Source: Paenibacillus albus
GTDB lineage: Bacteria > Bacillota > Bacilli > Paenibacillales > Paenibacillaceae
Direction of reading: 5' to 3'
Length of the DNA stretch: 64,000 nt
Assembly (NCBI RefSeq): GCF_003952225.1
Contig: NZ_CP034437.1
Span: 3,982,501 to 4,046,500, forward strand
Positions 7,420 to 15,497 of the stretch are shown one piece after another (positions within the stretch are counted from its first letter, which is position 1; each line of letters begins with the position of its first letter). A model generated the notes under the pieces. That model saw only the letters and a program-made list of their open reading frames with translations. It searched no databases and was not told the DNA's origin. The position numbers were made by a program, and so were the translations under genes.

Positions 7420-7920
7420 ATGAAATATACCGTTCAGTATATTCCCCTTAGCAAGATCAAGCCCGGCTTAACGAGTGAAATAACGAATCGAATCAAGGAG
7501 CTCAAACGGGCAGCGCAGGACTGTATGCAGCTGATGATTGTCCGCAAGAGCAAGAAAGCCGGCGGCTACGTTCTGGTAAGCGGCAGCAGCCATTACGATT
7601 ATCTGAAGAAGTACACGAGGAAGAAGGCAGCGCCATGCCTCGTGGACGAGAGTAAGGTGTCGGCCAAGCTAATTTCGTTGTTTCAACGTGTACGAAAGCA
7701 GAATTTGCCTTATGAGGTGCCTTATATCAAGCGCGAACGAACCTCGGCAAACAGCTGGGTGATTATCCGGCGATTCATGAAGCAGGAACCTCGGTTCAAG
7801 ACCTTAACACGCAGGGAGCAATTGCAGGTGCTTCGGCTTGGTCTGCAATATAAGAGAACAACGGTGTCTGCGATGAAAGACATGGTTCACAAACAATTAA
7901 GCAGCAAGAAACCAGGTTAG
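7420..7920 (+). CDS. ParB-like N-terminal-domain-type protein, function unknown
   Basis: A 166-residue basic protein. The first half reads like a degenerate ParB/sulfiredoxin-type domain: an IPLSKIKPG strand, then QLMIVRKS, then YVLVSGSSHYDYLKKY, which corresponds to the GERR-like box of ParB but with GSSHY instead. The second half is rich in Lys and Arg and could bind nucleic acid. The ATG at 7420 is favoured over the GTG at 7411, because AAGGGGTG ends 6 bases before it. There is no partner gene nearby, and the assignment to the ParB superfamily is inference from pattern only. Confidence 0.65.
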   Translation: MKYTVQYIPLSKIKPGLTSEITNRIKELKRAAQDCMQLMIVRKSKKAGGYVLVSGSSHYDYLKKYTRKKAAPCLVDESKVSAKLISLFQRVRKQNLPYEVPYIKRERTSANSWVIIRRFMKQEPRFKTLTRREQLQVLRLGLQYKRTTVSAMKDMVHKQLSSKKPG

Positions 7921-7950
7921 AAAGTTTTTTCCATATCCCATAACCCCTTT

Positions 7951-7958
7951 GCTATAAT
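7951..7958 (+). promoter_or_regulatory. Extended -10 promoter of the CD3324-like leader
   Basis: TGCTATAAT (from 7950) is a perfect extended -10 element. The -35 region is poor, as expected for this promoter class. It would start transcription near 7965, ahead of the structured leader. Confidence 0.5.
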
Positions 7959-8001
7959 AGCGAGTAGATGGCAGATTAGTTCTTCAATGGAGGTGTGGCT
8001 G

Positions 8002-8118
8002 TTGAAAGCAATCGGGGTAGGATTCTTACATGCACGGCTCTATGCAAAGCCAGTGAAGGAAATGGCAATGCTTTGCATAGAGAATCGAAACAATCATATT
8101 GCCAACGACCAATCGTAA
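8002..8118 (+). CDS. Putative 38-residue leader ORF
   Basis: It opens with TTG six bases after a good ribosome site (GGAGGTG, 7989-7995) and closes with TAA at 8116-8118. The peptide begins MKAIGVGFLHARLYAKPVKE. It overlaps three arms of the long inverted repeats in this leader and ends exactly where the last arm begins, which is the layout of a regulatory leader peptide. It has no obvious domain. It may equally be a chance ORF inside a structured element. Confidence 0.35.
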   Translation: MKAIGVGFLHARLYAKPVKEMAMLCIENRNNHIANDQS

Positions 8119-8164
8119 TTTCCTTCAAGCTGGCTTTGCTCCCTTATTGATTCATTAAATAAGG
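8038..8164 (+). promoter_or_regulatory. Structured leader with mutually exclusive hairpins before the CD3324-like gene
   Basis: Hairpin A: 8038-8050 pairs perfectly (13 bp) with 8070-8082. Hairpin B: 8044-8063 pairs with 8118-8139, all 20 bases of the left arm with one 2-base bulge on the right. A and B share 8044-8050, so only one can form at a time. Hairpin C: CCTTATT (8142-8148) pairs with AATAAGG (8158-8164) and covers the AAGGAG ribosome site of the gene at 8175. This suggests a switch, though an old miniature inverted-repeat element is an alternative. Confidence 0.5.
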
Positions 8165-8174
8165 AGTGAGGCAA

Positions 8175-8441
8175 GTGAAATATTCAAAAGCCGAGTCAGT
8201 TTTCCCAGAGGAATTACTACGAATCATTCAACAATACGTACAGGGCGAATTGGTGTATATCCCGAAGCCCAAAGAAGCGCACCGAAAATGGGGCGAGAAT
8301 ACCCGCAGCAAAAGCATCGTCACCGCTCGGAATGCTGAGATCAAATCTCTATATCGCGGCGGAGTCAGCATGAGTGAGTTGTCGGATCGGTACTTCTTGT
8401 CCTTCGAGAGCATTAAGAAAATCATTTATACGAAGAACTAA
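8175..8441 (+). CDS. CD3324-family HTH-type protein
   Basis: An 88-residue protein with the pattern of the CD3324 family: MKYSKAESVFPEELLRIIQQ, then GELVYIPKP, then a C-terminal helix-turn-helix-like LYRGGVSMSELSDRYFLS followed by ESIKKIIY. Family members are small putative DNA-binding proteins of unknown role, related by eye to Mor-type activators. The GTG at 8175 is preferred to the GTG at 8166, because AAGGAG (8161-8166) is 8 bases away. The ribosome site can be hidden in a hairpin, and the leader upstream is long and structured, so translation is probably controlled. Confidence 0.75.
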   Translation: MKYSKAESVFPEELLRIIQQYVQGELVYIPKPKEAHRKWGENTRSKSIVTARNAEIKSLYRGGVSMSELSDRYFLSFESIKKIIYTKN

Positions 8442-8444
8442 ACC

Positions 8445-8485
8445 AATCCGTTAAGCAGTCGAGAAGACTGTTTGACGGATTTTTT
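8445..8485 (+). terminator. Terminator after the CD3324-like gene
   Basis: AATCCGTTAAGCAGTC pairs with GACTGTTTGACGGATT-like right arm (one bulge), followed by a T run. Confidence 0.8.
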
Positions 8486-8597
8486 GTGTATAAGATGAGT
8501 TAAAACAACTTCTACATAGCTTCCACTCTACTAAATCGATAGACTCGAAAGAGAAGTGGTTGCCTTAGTAGGACGGCGTCAAGAGAGGGTGTTACAA

Positions 8598-9677
8598 ATG
8601 AACGAATCGACAAAACAGCAGTTGATGGAGAAGAATGAACGGCTCATTCATATGGTGATTGAACGTGCAAGACGAGATTTTCCAGAAGATATCGCCATCA
8701 TTGGGCTTACGGGTTCTATGAGCACCGGAGATTTTCACGAGATGAGCGATCTTGATCTCATTATTATTAATAACACCGACCGGGCGTGGGAGATATCCGA
8801 TTGCTTTATATTGGACGATGTCGGATATGATATCTATTGCACACCGTGGGATACCCGAATTCAAGCCCAGGCGAGCTTGGAAAGTCCCGGCGTGTCGAGC
8901 CTTACCGAGCTCAAGATTCTGTATCACGCCAGCACACAGGATTTGGAGAAATTCAACGCATTCAGGCAAAAAGCTCTAGATGCGCTGGCGAGTCCGATTG
9001 GAGCAGATTGTCTTGAGCGGGCAAAGAAGTGGATCGATATCGCAAAGCAAGAATATAGCGCAGCGATGCTGGCGGATGATATCGGTTCCGTACGCCATGC
9101 TTCTGCCGGTGTGATCTATAATCTGGTCAATGCCTTGGTCAGCATGAACAACACGTGCATCAAACGGGGAATCAAGAGGTACTTGGAAGAGATCCGAAGC
9201 TATCGCTTTATTCCTGACAATCTGGAATCCTTATACATGTCCGTGATTGAAGCGAAGACAATTGAAGAAATCCGTGATGCCTCCTTAAACATCCTAAGAA
9301 GCGTTACACGGCTGCACAACGAGATGTGCGATAACTTTATAGTTAAACCGACGCCAACCTTCGATAATCTTAAGGGAACATACGAAGAATTGTGGTGCAA
9401 CTGTCGTAATAAAATCATAAACAGCGTTGACACTAACGATACCTCATATGCCTTTCTTGCGGCTTTAGGAGCTCAAGAGTATCTCGATGAAATGACTGCG
9501 GTTAAAGGAACGCCAAAGTTTGATTTGATGCAGTACTTTGATGCAAGCGATCTACAAGTAATGAAAGAGAAGTTCCTTCAAGTGATGGATGAATATCATA
9601 AGGAATATGTCAAAGTCGGCAGAAAAGTAGAAAGCTTCGCCACTTTTGAGCAGCTATACGCTCAGTTTATGGGTTAA
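8598..9677 (+). CDS. Nucleotidyltransferase-fold protein (aminoglycoside-adenylyltransferase-like)
   Basis: A 359-residue protein. The N-terminal domain has the nucleotidyltransferase signature: GLTGSMSTGD followed by SDLDLIIINN (about residues 37-60), i.e. the Gly-Ser then Asp-x-Asp arrangement that binds metal and NTP. A long helical C-terminal part follows. Family members transfer a nucleotide to small molecules or RNA; the size and layout recall streptomycin-type ANT enzymes, but resistance cannot be claimed. The ATG at 8598 is chosen because AGAGAGGGTG lies 8 bases upstream; an in-frame ATG at 8556 has no such site. It stands alone. Confidence 0.75.
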   Translation: MNESTKQQLMEKNERLIHMVIERARRDFPEDIAIIGLTGSMSTGDFHEMSDLDLIIINNTDRAWEISDCFILDDVGYDIYCTPWDTRIQAQASLESPGVSSLTELKILYHASTQDLEKFNAFRQKALDALASPIGADCLERAKKWIDIAKQEYSAAMLADDIGSVRHASAGVIYNLVNALVSMNNTCIKRGIKRYLEEIRSYRFIPDNLESLYMSVIEAKTIEEIRDASLNILRSVTRLHNEMCDNFIVKPTPTFDNLKGTYEELWCNCRNKIINSVDTNDTSYAFLAALGAQEYLDEMTAVKGTPKFDLMQYFDASDLQVMKEKFLQVMDEYHKEYVKVGRKVESFATFEQLYAQFMG

Positions 9678-9837
9678 TACAAATGCAAAAGGCGCTCGCT
9701 CGCAAATTCCGAACTCATCCAGAGATTAGCATTAACTTTATAAAATGGGCTTGACCAGCTGATTCGCGCGGCTTCGGCGGTGGTTAAGGTAAAGGAAACA
9801 GGGGAAGAAATTTCCCCGGAACAAGAGGTGAATGACG

Positions 9838-10176
9838 ATGAATGCAATTCTGATAATCGCCAGTGTCTCCGTGTTCTTGATTTTAGCCTTCGTCCTGCTC
9901 CGCACAAGCAGCTGGAAAACCGTTATGACCGCGCCTGGCAGTCAGGCGGATGAACTACAGAATAAGCACGCTTATCTGCACGGCCGGGGTATCCGTTCCC
10001 GTATTCGGGAGCAGGACGGTCACCCGGTAGCTGGTATTACTACTGGCACGATGCACGCTTCCGAGCAATATGCAGCGATGAATCTTCAGGTCCACAAGGA
10101 TGATATTGAGCGCGCGCATGAGGTGCTTGAAGATTACACGCACGAGCTTCATACTTCAAATTCTCCATTATTATAG
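9838..10176 (+). CDS. Small membrane-anchored protein (DUF2007-like)
   Basis: A 112-residue protein. One N-terminal membrane helix (about residues 3-22) is followed by a cytosolic domain whose end, NLQVHKDDIERAHEVLEDY, resembles the DUF2007 signal-transducing fold. The ATG at 9838 is 7 bases after AAGAGGTG; an ATG at 9832 is too close. The function is unknown; the family is proposed to bind small ligands or proteins. A terminator follows at 10218. The 160 bases upstream show no clear terminator for the previous gene and a possible coding remnant (see findings). Confidence 0.65.
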   Translation: MNAILIIASVSVFLILAFVLLRTSSWKTVMTAPGSQADELQNKHAYLHGRGIRSRIREQDGHPVAGITTGTMHASEQYAAMNLQVHKDDIERAHEVLEDYTHELHTSNSPLL

Positions 10177-10217
10177 AACGGGAATACTTGTTATGCCGGA
10201 ACGATAGCGGGTCCAAT

Positions 10218-10254
10218 AAGGGGCGGTTTGCCAAAGGCAGCCGCTCCTTTTTAT
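10218..10254 (+). terminator. Terminator after the DUF2007-like gene
   Basis: AAGGGGCGG pairs with CCGCTCCTT (one G-T pair), with an inner TTTGCC/GGCAG stem, followed by TTTTT. Confidence 0.8.
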
Positions 10255-10451
10255 GATTGAACGAATGCGCATTTATACACTTCTGATCGGCATTAGTTAC
10301 TTTAAGGTTACTGAGTAATCATTTTTTCACTTCTTATGCTAATAGGAAGCTATTGATATAATAGATCGTGGCTGAATTCTTCAGGATGATACTCACGGTG
10401 AATTTGCATCTCCATTTAGGCTTCACTAGTACTTATGAGGAGGAATCAGAA

Positions 10452-11357
10452 ATGCAAAAAGCAGTGCTAGGCAGAACAGGTCTCGAGGTTACGAAGCTGG
10501 GGTTTGGCGCGATGGAAATTCGCGGTCCGCGAATTTGGGGAGGGCGGTCCGTTACGGACAACGAGGCTGATCGCATCTTAAACAGTGTGCTGGATGCGGG
10601 GATTAACTTCATTGATACGGCCTACGATTACGGCTTAAGCGAAGAGTACATAGGCCGCTTCATCAGCAAACGCCGTGACGAATATATTCTAGCAACCAAA
10701 TGTGGATGTACCGTGGTCAATTTCGGTGATCACGATGAAACGCCTCATGTTTGGACAAGGGATAACTTGCTGCATAACATCGAAACAAGCTTACGGCGTA
10801 TGAATACAGATTATATTGATCTGCTGCAGCTCCATAATCCGACCGTCGAGCAGACGGAAGAAGGAAACTTGGTGGAGGTGCTTCGGGAAATTCAAGCATC
10901 CGGCAAAGTACGCTGGATCGGCATTTCCTCGACATTGCCGCACATTGCGAGCTATATCCAATCAGGTGTATACGACAGCTTCCAAATTCCATATTCCGCG
11001 CTGGAGAGAGATCATGAGAACATCATCTCTGATGCGGCAAATGCTGGAGCTGGCACGATTATCCGCGGTGGTGTTGGTCGCGGTGAGCCTGGTGCTGGTC
11101 TTGGCAATGAGGATCGCTGGGCAGTGTGGGAGAAGGCGGGACTGGATGAATTGCTAGAGGAAGGCGAGAGTCGGACCGGCTTCATCCTTCGGTATACACT
11201 CAGTCATCCGGGCTTGTCCACGACGATCGTTGGCACGAAGAATCCGGAGCATCTGGCTGAGAATATACGAATTGCCGAGAAAGGTGCACTTTCTGGAGAG
11301 ATCTACGAGGAAGCGAAGCGTCGCCTGCAAGCGGCTGGCCAAGGTCCTCGGAACTAA
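10452..11357 (+). CDS. Aldo/keto reductase
   Basis: A 301-residue NADPH-dependent aldo/keto reductase of TIM-barrel fold. The catalytic tetrad is visible: Asp55 (FIDTAYDYG), Tyr60, Lys83 (LATKCG) and His128 (LLQLHNP). The C-terminal GTKNPEHLAENI loop binds the cofactor. The ATG at 10452 follows GAGGAGG at a normal distance; an upstream in-frame GTG at 10368 would add 28 residues with no homology. A TATAAT (10357-10362) upstream provides a likely promoter. It reduces carbonyls or oxidises alcohols; the specific substrate is unknown. Confidence 0.93.
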   Translation: MQKAVLGRTGLEVTKLGFGAMEIRGPRIWGGRSVTDNEADRILNSVLDAGINFIDTAYDYGLSEEYIGRFISKRRDEYILATKCGCTVVNFGDHDETPHVWTRDNLLHNIETSLRRMNTDYIDLLQLHNPTVEQTEEGNLVEVLREIQASGKVRWIGISSTLPHIASYIQSGVYDSFQIPYSALERDHENIISDAANAGAGTIIRGGVGRGEPGAGLGNEDRWAVWEKAGLDELLEEGESRTGFILRYTLSHPGLSTTIVGTKNPEHLAENIRIAEKGALSGEIYEEAKRRLQAAGQGPRN

Positions 11358-11382
11358 GAGTAATTGGATACTAACGAAACAT

Positions 11383-11413
11383 CACAGGCACAATCCAAGT
11401 GATTGTGCCTGTG
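11383..11413 (+). terminator. Strong hairpin after the aldo/keto reductase gene, no T run
   Basis: CACAGGCACAATC and GATTGTGCCTGTG form a perfect 13-bp stem with a 5-base loop. It is not followed by a T run, so it may be a weak terminator or an mRNA-stabilising 3' structure. It ends only 23 bases before the start of the next gene. Confidence 0.55.
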
Positions 11414-11435
11414 CTCTATTGTCAGGGGGCATTCG

Positions 11436-12020
11436 ATGATTATCCTTCTTAGCGGAAACAGCCAAACGGGCAAAACCTATATGGCTCAAAATCTGCTCGA
11501 AACCTACAAGATTCCCTATTACTCCATTGACCATCTGAAAATGGGGATTTATCGGGCCAACGCCAGTTGCGGATTCACGCCTATGGATAGCAATAAACAT
11601 ATTGGAGATCACTTGTGGCCGATCGTTAAAGGCATCATCATGACGGCAATTGAGAATCACCAGAGCTTGTGTATGGAAGGCTGCTACATTTTCCCGCATT
11701 ATCTGCAAGAGCTTGAGCAATCCTACTTGGACAACATCATCCCTGTATTCCTCGGTTACTCCAATCGCTATATTACGGAGAACTATGAAGAGAAGATATT
11801 AAAGTACAGAGACATCATCGAGGTCCGAGGCGAGCTGACGCCAGAAGATACTTCCGCAGCCACAATCGAGGAATATCTCAAAGAAAATGACGTGTTTAGG
11901 CGGAGCTGCGCAGCTGCGGGGGAGAAGTTCTTTGAGATTGATCGCTCCTATGAGGATGAAATATCCCATGTATATGCGTATATTGCTAACCGGAGTGGTA
12001 AAAAGATAGGATTTAAATAA
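11436..12020 (+). CDS. P-loop kinase-like ATP-binding protein
   Basis: A 194-residue protein that begins with a Walker A loop, GNSQTGKT at residues 7-14, in the layout of small adenylate-kinase-like P-loop phosphotransferases (gluconate-kinase, zeta-toxin or chloramphenicol-kinase relatives). Later, SIDHLKMGIYR provides an acidic residue where the substrate base usually sits. The ATG at 11436 is chosen from AGGGGG 6 bases upstream. The phosphate acceptor is unknown. It stands alone between an aldo/keto reductase and an MFS exporter. Confidence 0.75.
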   Translation: MIILLSGNSQTGKTYMAQNLLETYKIPYYSIDHLKMGIYRANASCGFTPMDSNKHIGDHLWPIVKGIIMTAIENHQSLCMEGCYIFPHYLQELEQSYLDNIIPVFLGYSNRYITENYEEKILKYRDIIEVRGELTPEDTSAATIEEYLKENDVFRRSCAAAGEKFFEIDRSYEDEISHVYAYIANRSGKKIGFK

Positions 12021-12094
12021 GTTGTACATTCGTTTATGATTAGAAGATTCACTAGAAATAAGTTACTGGATATGGAATAGGAGATTACTAGAAC

Positions 12095-13315
12095 ATGACT
12101 AAACAGAAAAGTCTCAATGCGTTTAAGCTCGCTTTATTATTAGGATTATTCTCGACACTTGGGCCTTTTACGATTGATATGTATTTACCGGCGTTTCCAG
12201 AGATCGTGAAGAACTTTGATACGTCGGCTTCGCTTGTGCAGATCAGCTTAACCGCTTGTTTACTCGGACTTGGGATCGGTCAGCTCGTAATGGGCTCACT
12301 CAGTGACGCTCACGGCAGACGGAATCCGCTGCTCTTCTCAATGGCTGCCTATGCTATCGCGTCGTTAGCTTGCGCCATCTCGCCTAATATCGGTCTATTG
12401 ATCGCATTCCGTTTCATACAGGGTTTTGCTGCGTCAGCGGGCATCGTCATTTCGCGTGCAATCGCTCGCGATCTGTACAGCGGCCATGAGCTGACTAAAT
12501 TTTTCTCAATGCTCCTGCTTGTAGGTAACTTGGGTCCGCTCGTAGCGCCGGTTACCGGAAGCGGAGTTCTCTCTTTCACGAATTGGCATGGTGTATTTAT
12601 TGCATTGGCAATGCTCGGCTTCTATCTGCTGACAATGACCAAATGGAAGCTTCAAGAGACGCTTCCGGCTGAGAACAGAGGACCGAGTAATTTCGCCCAA
12701 CAGCTGGGTAACTACGGGAAGCTGCTGCGAGATCGCCAGTTTGTCGGTTATATGCTGGCTCAAGGGATCATGATTGCAGGCGTATTCGCGTACGTCTCGG
12801 GAACACCTTTTATCTATCAGAACATTTACGGGGCTTCACCGACCGTTTTCGCATTCTTATTCGGATTGAACGGTATTAGTCTGATGATCGGCTCCCAATT
12901 GGTCGGCCGAATGTCCCACCGAGTATCCGAACATAGCTTCCTGTTATTCGGCTTGCTGCTTGCTTGCCTGGCGAGTGTCGCTGTTATCATCGTAGCCGTC
13001 GTTCATGGCCCGTTATTCACATTGGTCATTCCATTATTCTGCTTCGTTGCCGCAATCGGCATCACATCAACCGCAGCTTTCCCGCTTGCTATGGAGAGCC
13101 AGAAGCATATGGCGGGCAGCGCTGCAGCTCTGCTCGGCGTTATTCCGTTCTTACTGGGAGCCGTTGTCTCTCCGCTAGTCGGAATTGCAGGTGAAGATAC
13201 AGCCGTTCCACTAGGCGTCATTATATTGTTCACGAGTGTTGCTGCCATGCTGGCTTACTTCTTACTGGGCAAGAAGAAGTCTAGCCGTTCTTCGATTCAA
13301 GCAGCTGCGAATTAA
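12095..13315 (+). CDS. Bcr/CflA-family multidrug efflux MFS transporter
   Basis: A 406-residue protein with 12 predicted membrane helices, the usual length for the family. The first helix contains STLGPFTIDMYLPAFP, which marks Bcr/CflA and related DHA1 exporters, and the loop GSLSDAHGRRNP is the conserved motif A after helix 2. Such proteins export drugs or sulfonamide- and bicyclomycin-type compounds with proton antiport. The ATG is 17 bases after GGAG, a looser spacing than its neighbours. The terminator at 13344 closes the unit. No regulator is adjacent, so expression may be constitutive. Confidence 0.92.
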   Translation: MTKQKSLNAFKLALLLGLFSTLGPFTIDMYLPAFPEIVKNFDTSASLVQISLTACLLGLGIGQLVMGSLSDAHGRRNPLLFSMAAYAIASLACAISPNIGLLIAFRFIQGFAASAGIVISRAIARDLYSGHELTKFFSMLLLVGNLGPLVAPVTGSGVLSFTNWHGVFIALAMLGFYLLTMTKWKLQETLPAENRGPSNFAQQLGNYGKLLRDRQFVGYMLAQGIMIAGVFAYVSGTPFIYQNIYGASPTVFAFLFGLNGISLMIGSQLVGRMSHRVSEHSFLLFGLLLACLASVAVIIVAVVHGPLFTLVIPLFCFVAAIGITSTAAFPLAMESQKHMAGSAAALLGVIPFLLGAVVSPLVGIAGEDTAVPLGVIILFTSVAAMLAYFLLGKKKSSRSSIQAAAN

Positions 13316-13343
13316 TTTAAGAGCGAGAACGTCATCGTTTCAG

Positions 13344-13371
13344 AAAACCTACCTATATGGTAGGTTTTTTT
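13344..13371 (+). terminator. Terminator after the Bcr/CflA exporter
   Basis: AAAACCTACC/GGTAGGTTTT stem with a TATAT loop and seven T. The same core stem (CCTACC/GGTAGG) ends the GDPD operon at 20995. Confidence 0.9.
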
Positions 13372-13413
13372 GTTAGCCATGAAATTATTTTCAAAAACAT
13401 TTACAGTTTACAC

Positions 13414-13457
13414 AAAACTACCGAAATCGAGCTTTTGATTCGGTAGTTTTCCTTTTT
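13414..13457. terminator. Second hairpin with T run, 13.4 kb
   Basis: AAAACTACCGAA and TTCGGTAGTTTT form a perfect 12-bp stem, followed by CCTTTTT. It is a backup terminator, or acts in both directions. No minus-strand gene needs it. Confidence 0.7.
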
Positions 13458-13540
13458 ATGGATGTTTAGCAACGCTTACTTTACAATTCCTTAGGCTCGG
13501 TTTAACGCAGAAGAAACATCGGATCCTTAATCTATAGATG

Positions 13541-13570
13541 TGGGAACGATCCCATGTGGGAACGGTCTCA
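13541..13570. promoter_or_regulatory. Two tandem LacI-type operators
   Basis: TGGGAACGATCCCA (13541-13554) and TGGGAACGGTCTCA (13557-13570) are related 14-mers with the central CG expected of LacI/PurR operators. They are 16 bases apart centre-to-centre and end 22 bases before the LacI start codon. Confidence 0.75.
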
Positions 13571-13592
13571 CAGCTGTGAAAGGGAGTGCAAC

Positions 13593-14603
13593 GTGGATAA
13601 TCCGACCATCAAAGAAATCGCCCGGCGAGCCGGAGTGTCCAAATCCACCGTTTCGCGAATCATTTCCGGGAATGGATATTCAAGTCCGGAAGCACGTGAT
13701 AAGGTGCTTGGGCTGATCGAAGAAATGCAATACAAACCGAATGCGGTCGCAAGGGCCATGGTGTCGCAAAGAACGCATAACATCGGCGTGCTTCTGTATC
13801 GTCGAGAGCATCCAATCGCCTCGCATCCCTTCTATGGAAAGATCGTCGATGCTGTCTTGCTCGAAGCTGCACGCTTGAACTATTCGATCTTCGTGACAAC
13901 GGATCATGATATGTCGTACCGCTCGGCCGACTTCATGATGGAGAAACGGGTGGACGGGCTCATCCTCATCAGCCGGCTGCAGCAGAACGTTATTGATCAC
14001 ATTACGAATTTCGGTCTCCCGTTCGTCATGGTGAACGGTTCAACGGACGTCGATGGCGTCATCCACATCGTGAATCAAGATGAAGCGGGCGGAAGGATGG
14101 TCGCCGAACATCTGACCCGAACCGGGCATGAACGGATATTCGTCATTGCGGGACCGCAGAATCATCGCAGTCACCATTTGCGCTTGAAAGGATTCATGAC
14201 GTACATGAGGCAGAACGGTATCCAGGAAGCCGATGCTGCGATTCACGCTGCGGCAACTTCGACTTTCGCCGAGGGCTACGAGATTATTAGCCGTCAATGG
14301 AATGCTTTTCGGGAGGGCGGGTATACAGCGCTCTTCGCGACGAATGACATGCTTGCCACGGGTGCCATGAAATTTCTGCTGGAGCAAGCGGTTCTCATTC
14401 CTGAGCAAGTGTCAGTTGTCGGCTTCGACGACGTGGATTTTGCGGGGATGTTCTCACCGTCCCTCACGACGATCAGAGTAGACACCTGGGAGATGGGTGC
14501 ACAGTCCGTTCGTATGCTAGACAAGCTGATTCGGCAGGAACCGAACGTCAATCATCCAAGCGAGTTGATGCCCCGCCTTATCGTCAGACAGTCGACCAAG
14601 TAA
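13593..14603 (+). CDS. LacI-family transcriptional repressor
   Basis: A 336-residue protein with a clear N-terminal LacI DNA-binding domain (TIKEIARRAGVSKSTVSRIISG) and a periplasmic-binding-protein-like effector domain. The GTG at 13593 is chosen because AAGGGAGTG stands at a normal distance and the in-frame GTG at 13554 lies inside the operator. The gene heads an operon of about 7.4 kb encoding an ABC importer and two phosphoesterase-like enzymes. The two operators just upstream suggest autoregulation together with the operon. The effector is probably the imported solute or a breakdown product. Confidence 0.92.
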   Translation: MDNPTIKEIARRAGVSKSTVSRIISGNGYSSPEARDKVLGLIEEMQYKPNAVARAMVSQRTHNIGVLLYRREHPIASHPFYGKIVDAVLLEAARLNYSIFVTTDHDMSYRSADFMMEKRVDGLILISRLQQNVIDHITNFGLPFVMVNGSTDVDGVIHIVNQDEAGGRMVAEHLTRTGHERIFVIAGPQNHRSHHLRLKGFMTYMRQNGIQEADAAIHAAATSTFAEGYEIISRQWNAFREGGYTALFATNDMLATGAMKFLLEQAVLIPEQVSVVGFDDVDFAGMFSPSLTTIRVDTWEMGAQSVRMLDKLIRQEPNVNHPSELMPRLIVRQSTK

Positions 14604-14639
14604 CCTTATTAACTAAATCGAGAGGAGCGACAACCGTTC

Positions 14640-15464
14640 ATGCGCTGGTATTTCAAAGCACTCGGCACCCGAAAGATCGTTGAATTTATCGTACTTGTGC
14701 TCTTCGTCATTTTCTTTCTAGGGCCGCTGCTCAACTTAGCGATTCTGGCATTCACCGGAAAATGGAACTATCCGGATGTTATGCCGCATCAATGGTCCAT
14801 GAAATGGTGGACCTTCGTCTTCAAACAGGAGGACATCCCGCAATCCATCGGTTTATCGTTCATGATTGCCGCTATTGTGACTGGCTTGTCCATCGTGCTG
14901 TGTATCCCGGCAGCTTACGCGTTCGCTCGGATTCGTTTTCCGCTCAGCCGGTTCTTCCTGTTCTCGTTTCTGCTGACGCATGCGTTTCCGAAGATGGGCT
15001 TGTATGTCTCGATCGCGGTGCTCTTCTACAAGCTTGGCTTGGTGAACACGCTGCTCGGCGTTGTGCTGATCCATATGATTAACGTACTCATGTTCATGAC
15101 TTGGATTCCGACCGCAGCCTTCCGCAATGTGCATCAAGCGCAGGAAGAATCGGCGAGGGACGTGGGAGCTGGCCCGATCCGGGTATTTCTTAAGATCACT
15201 TTGCCGATGGCGCTGCCGGGCATTATCGTGGCATCCATCTTCACGTTCCTGAATTCGCTCGACGAAGCGCAAGGCACGTTCCTGGTCGGTATCCCGAATT
15301 ATAAAACGATGCCGATCGTCATGTATTCCATCATCAGCGATTATCCGGCGTATGCCGGTGCCGTGTTCTCTATCATCCTGACGGCTCCGACGATTATCCT
15401 GCTGCTGGCTGCCAAGCGGTTCGTAAGCGCAGATGTCATGTCCAGCGGGTTTACTCTGAAGTAA
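14640..15464 (+). CDS. ABC importer permease (PotC/FbpB type)
   Basis: A 274-residue inner-membrane permease with six spans. The cytoplasmic EAA loop that contacts the ATPase is visible as EESARDVGAGPIRVFLKITL. GAGAGGAGC precedes the ATG. It is the first transport gene after the LacI gene, and pairs with the second permease at 17898. The order permease, ATPase, binding protein, permease is that of spermidine, iron or organophosphonate (PhnSTUV-like) importers rather than of sugar importers of the CUT1 type. The solute is not proven. Confidence 0.9.
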   Translation: MRWYFKALGTRKIVEFIVLVLFVIFFLGPLLNLAILAFTGKWNYPDVMPHQWSMKWWTFVFKQEDIPQSIGLSFMIAAIVTGLSIVLCIPAAYAFARIRFPLSRFFLFSFLLTHAFPKMGLYVSIAVLFYKLGLVNTLLGVVLIHMINVLMFMTWIPTAAFRNVHQAQEESARDVGAGPIRVFLKITLPMALPGIIVASIFTFLNSLDEAQGTFLVGIPNYKTMPIVMYSIISDYPAYAGAVFSIILTAPTIILLLAAKRFVSADVMSSGFTLK

Positions 15465-15497
15465 CGAAACATCCATTGCAAGACTAAGGAGGCTAAT

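Noticed and set aside
7895-7920. Shared AACCAGGTTAG end with 28497-28509 as a dispersed repeat
   Set aside because: The similarity is about ten bases at the end of a gene and in a terminator arm; it is too short to mean anything.
9801-9817. GGGGAA/TTCCCC hairpin before the DUF2007-like gene as a terminator
   Set aside because: Short stem, no T run, and it lies upstream of the gene's ribosome site with no gene ending nearby.
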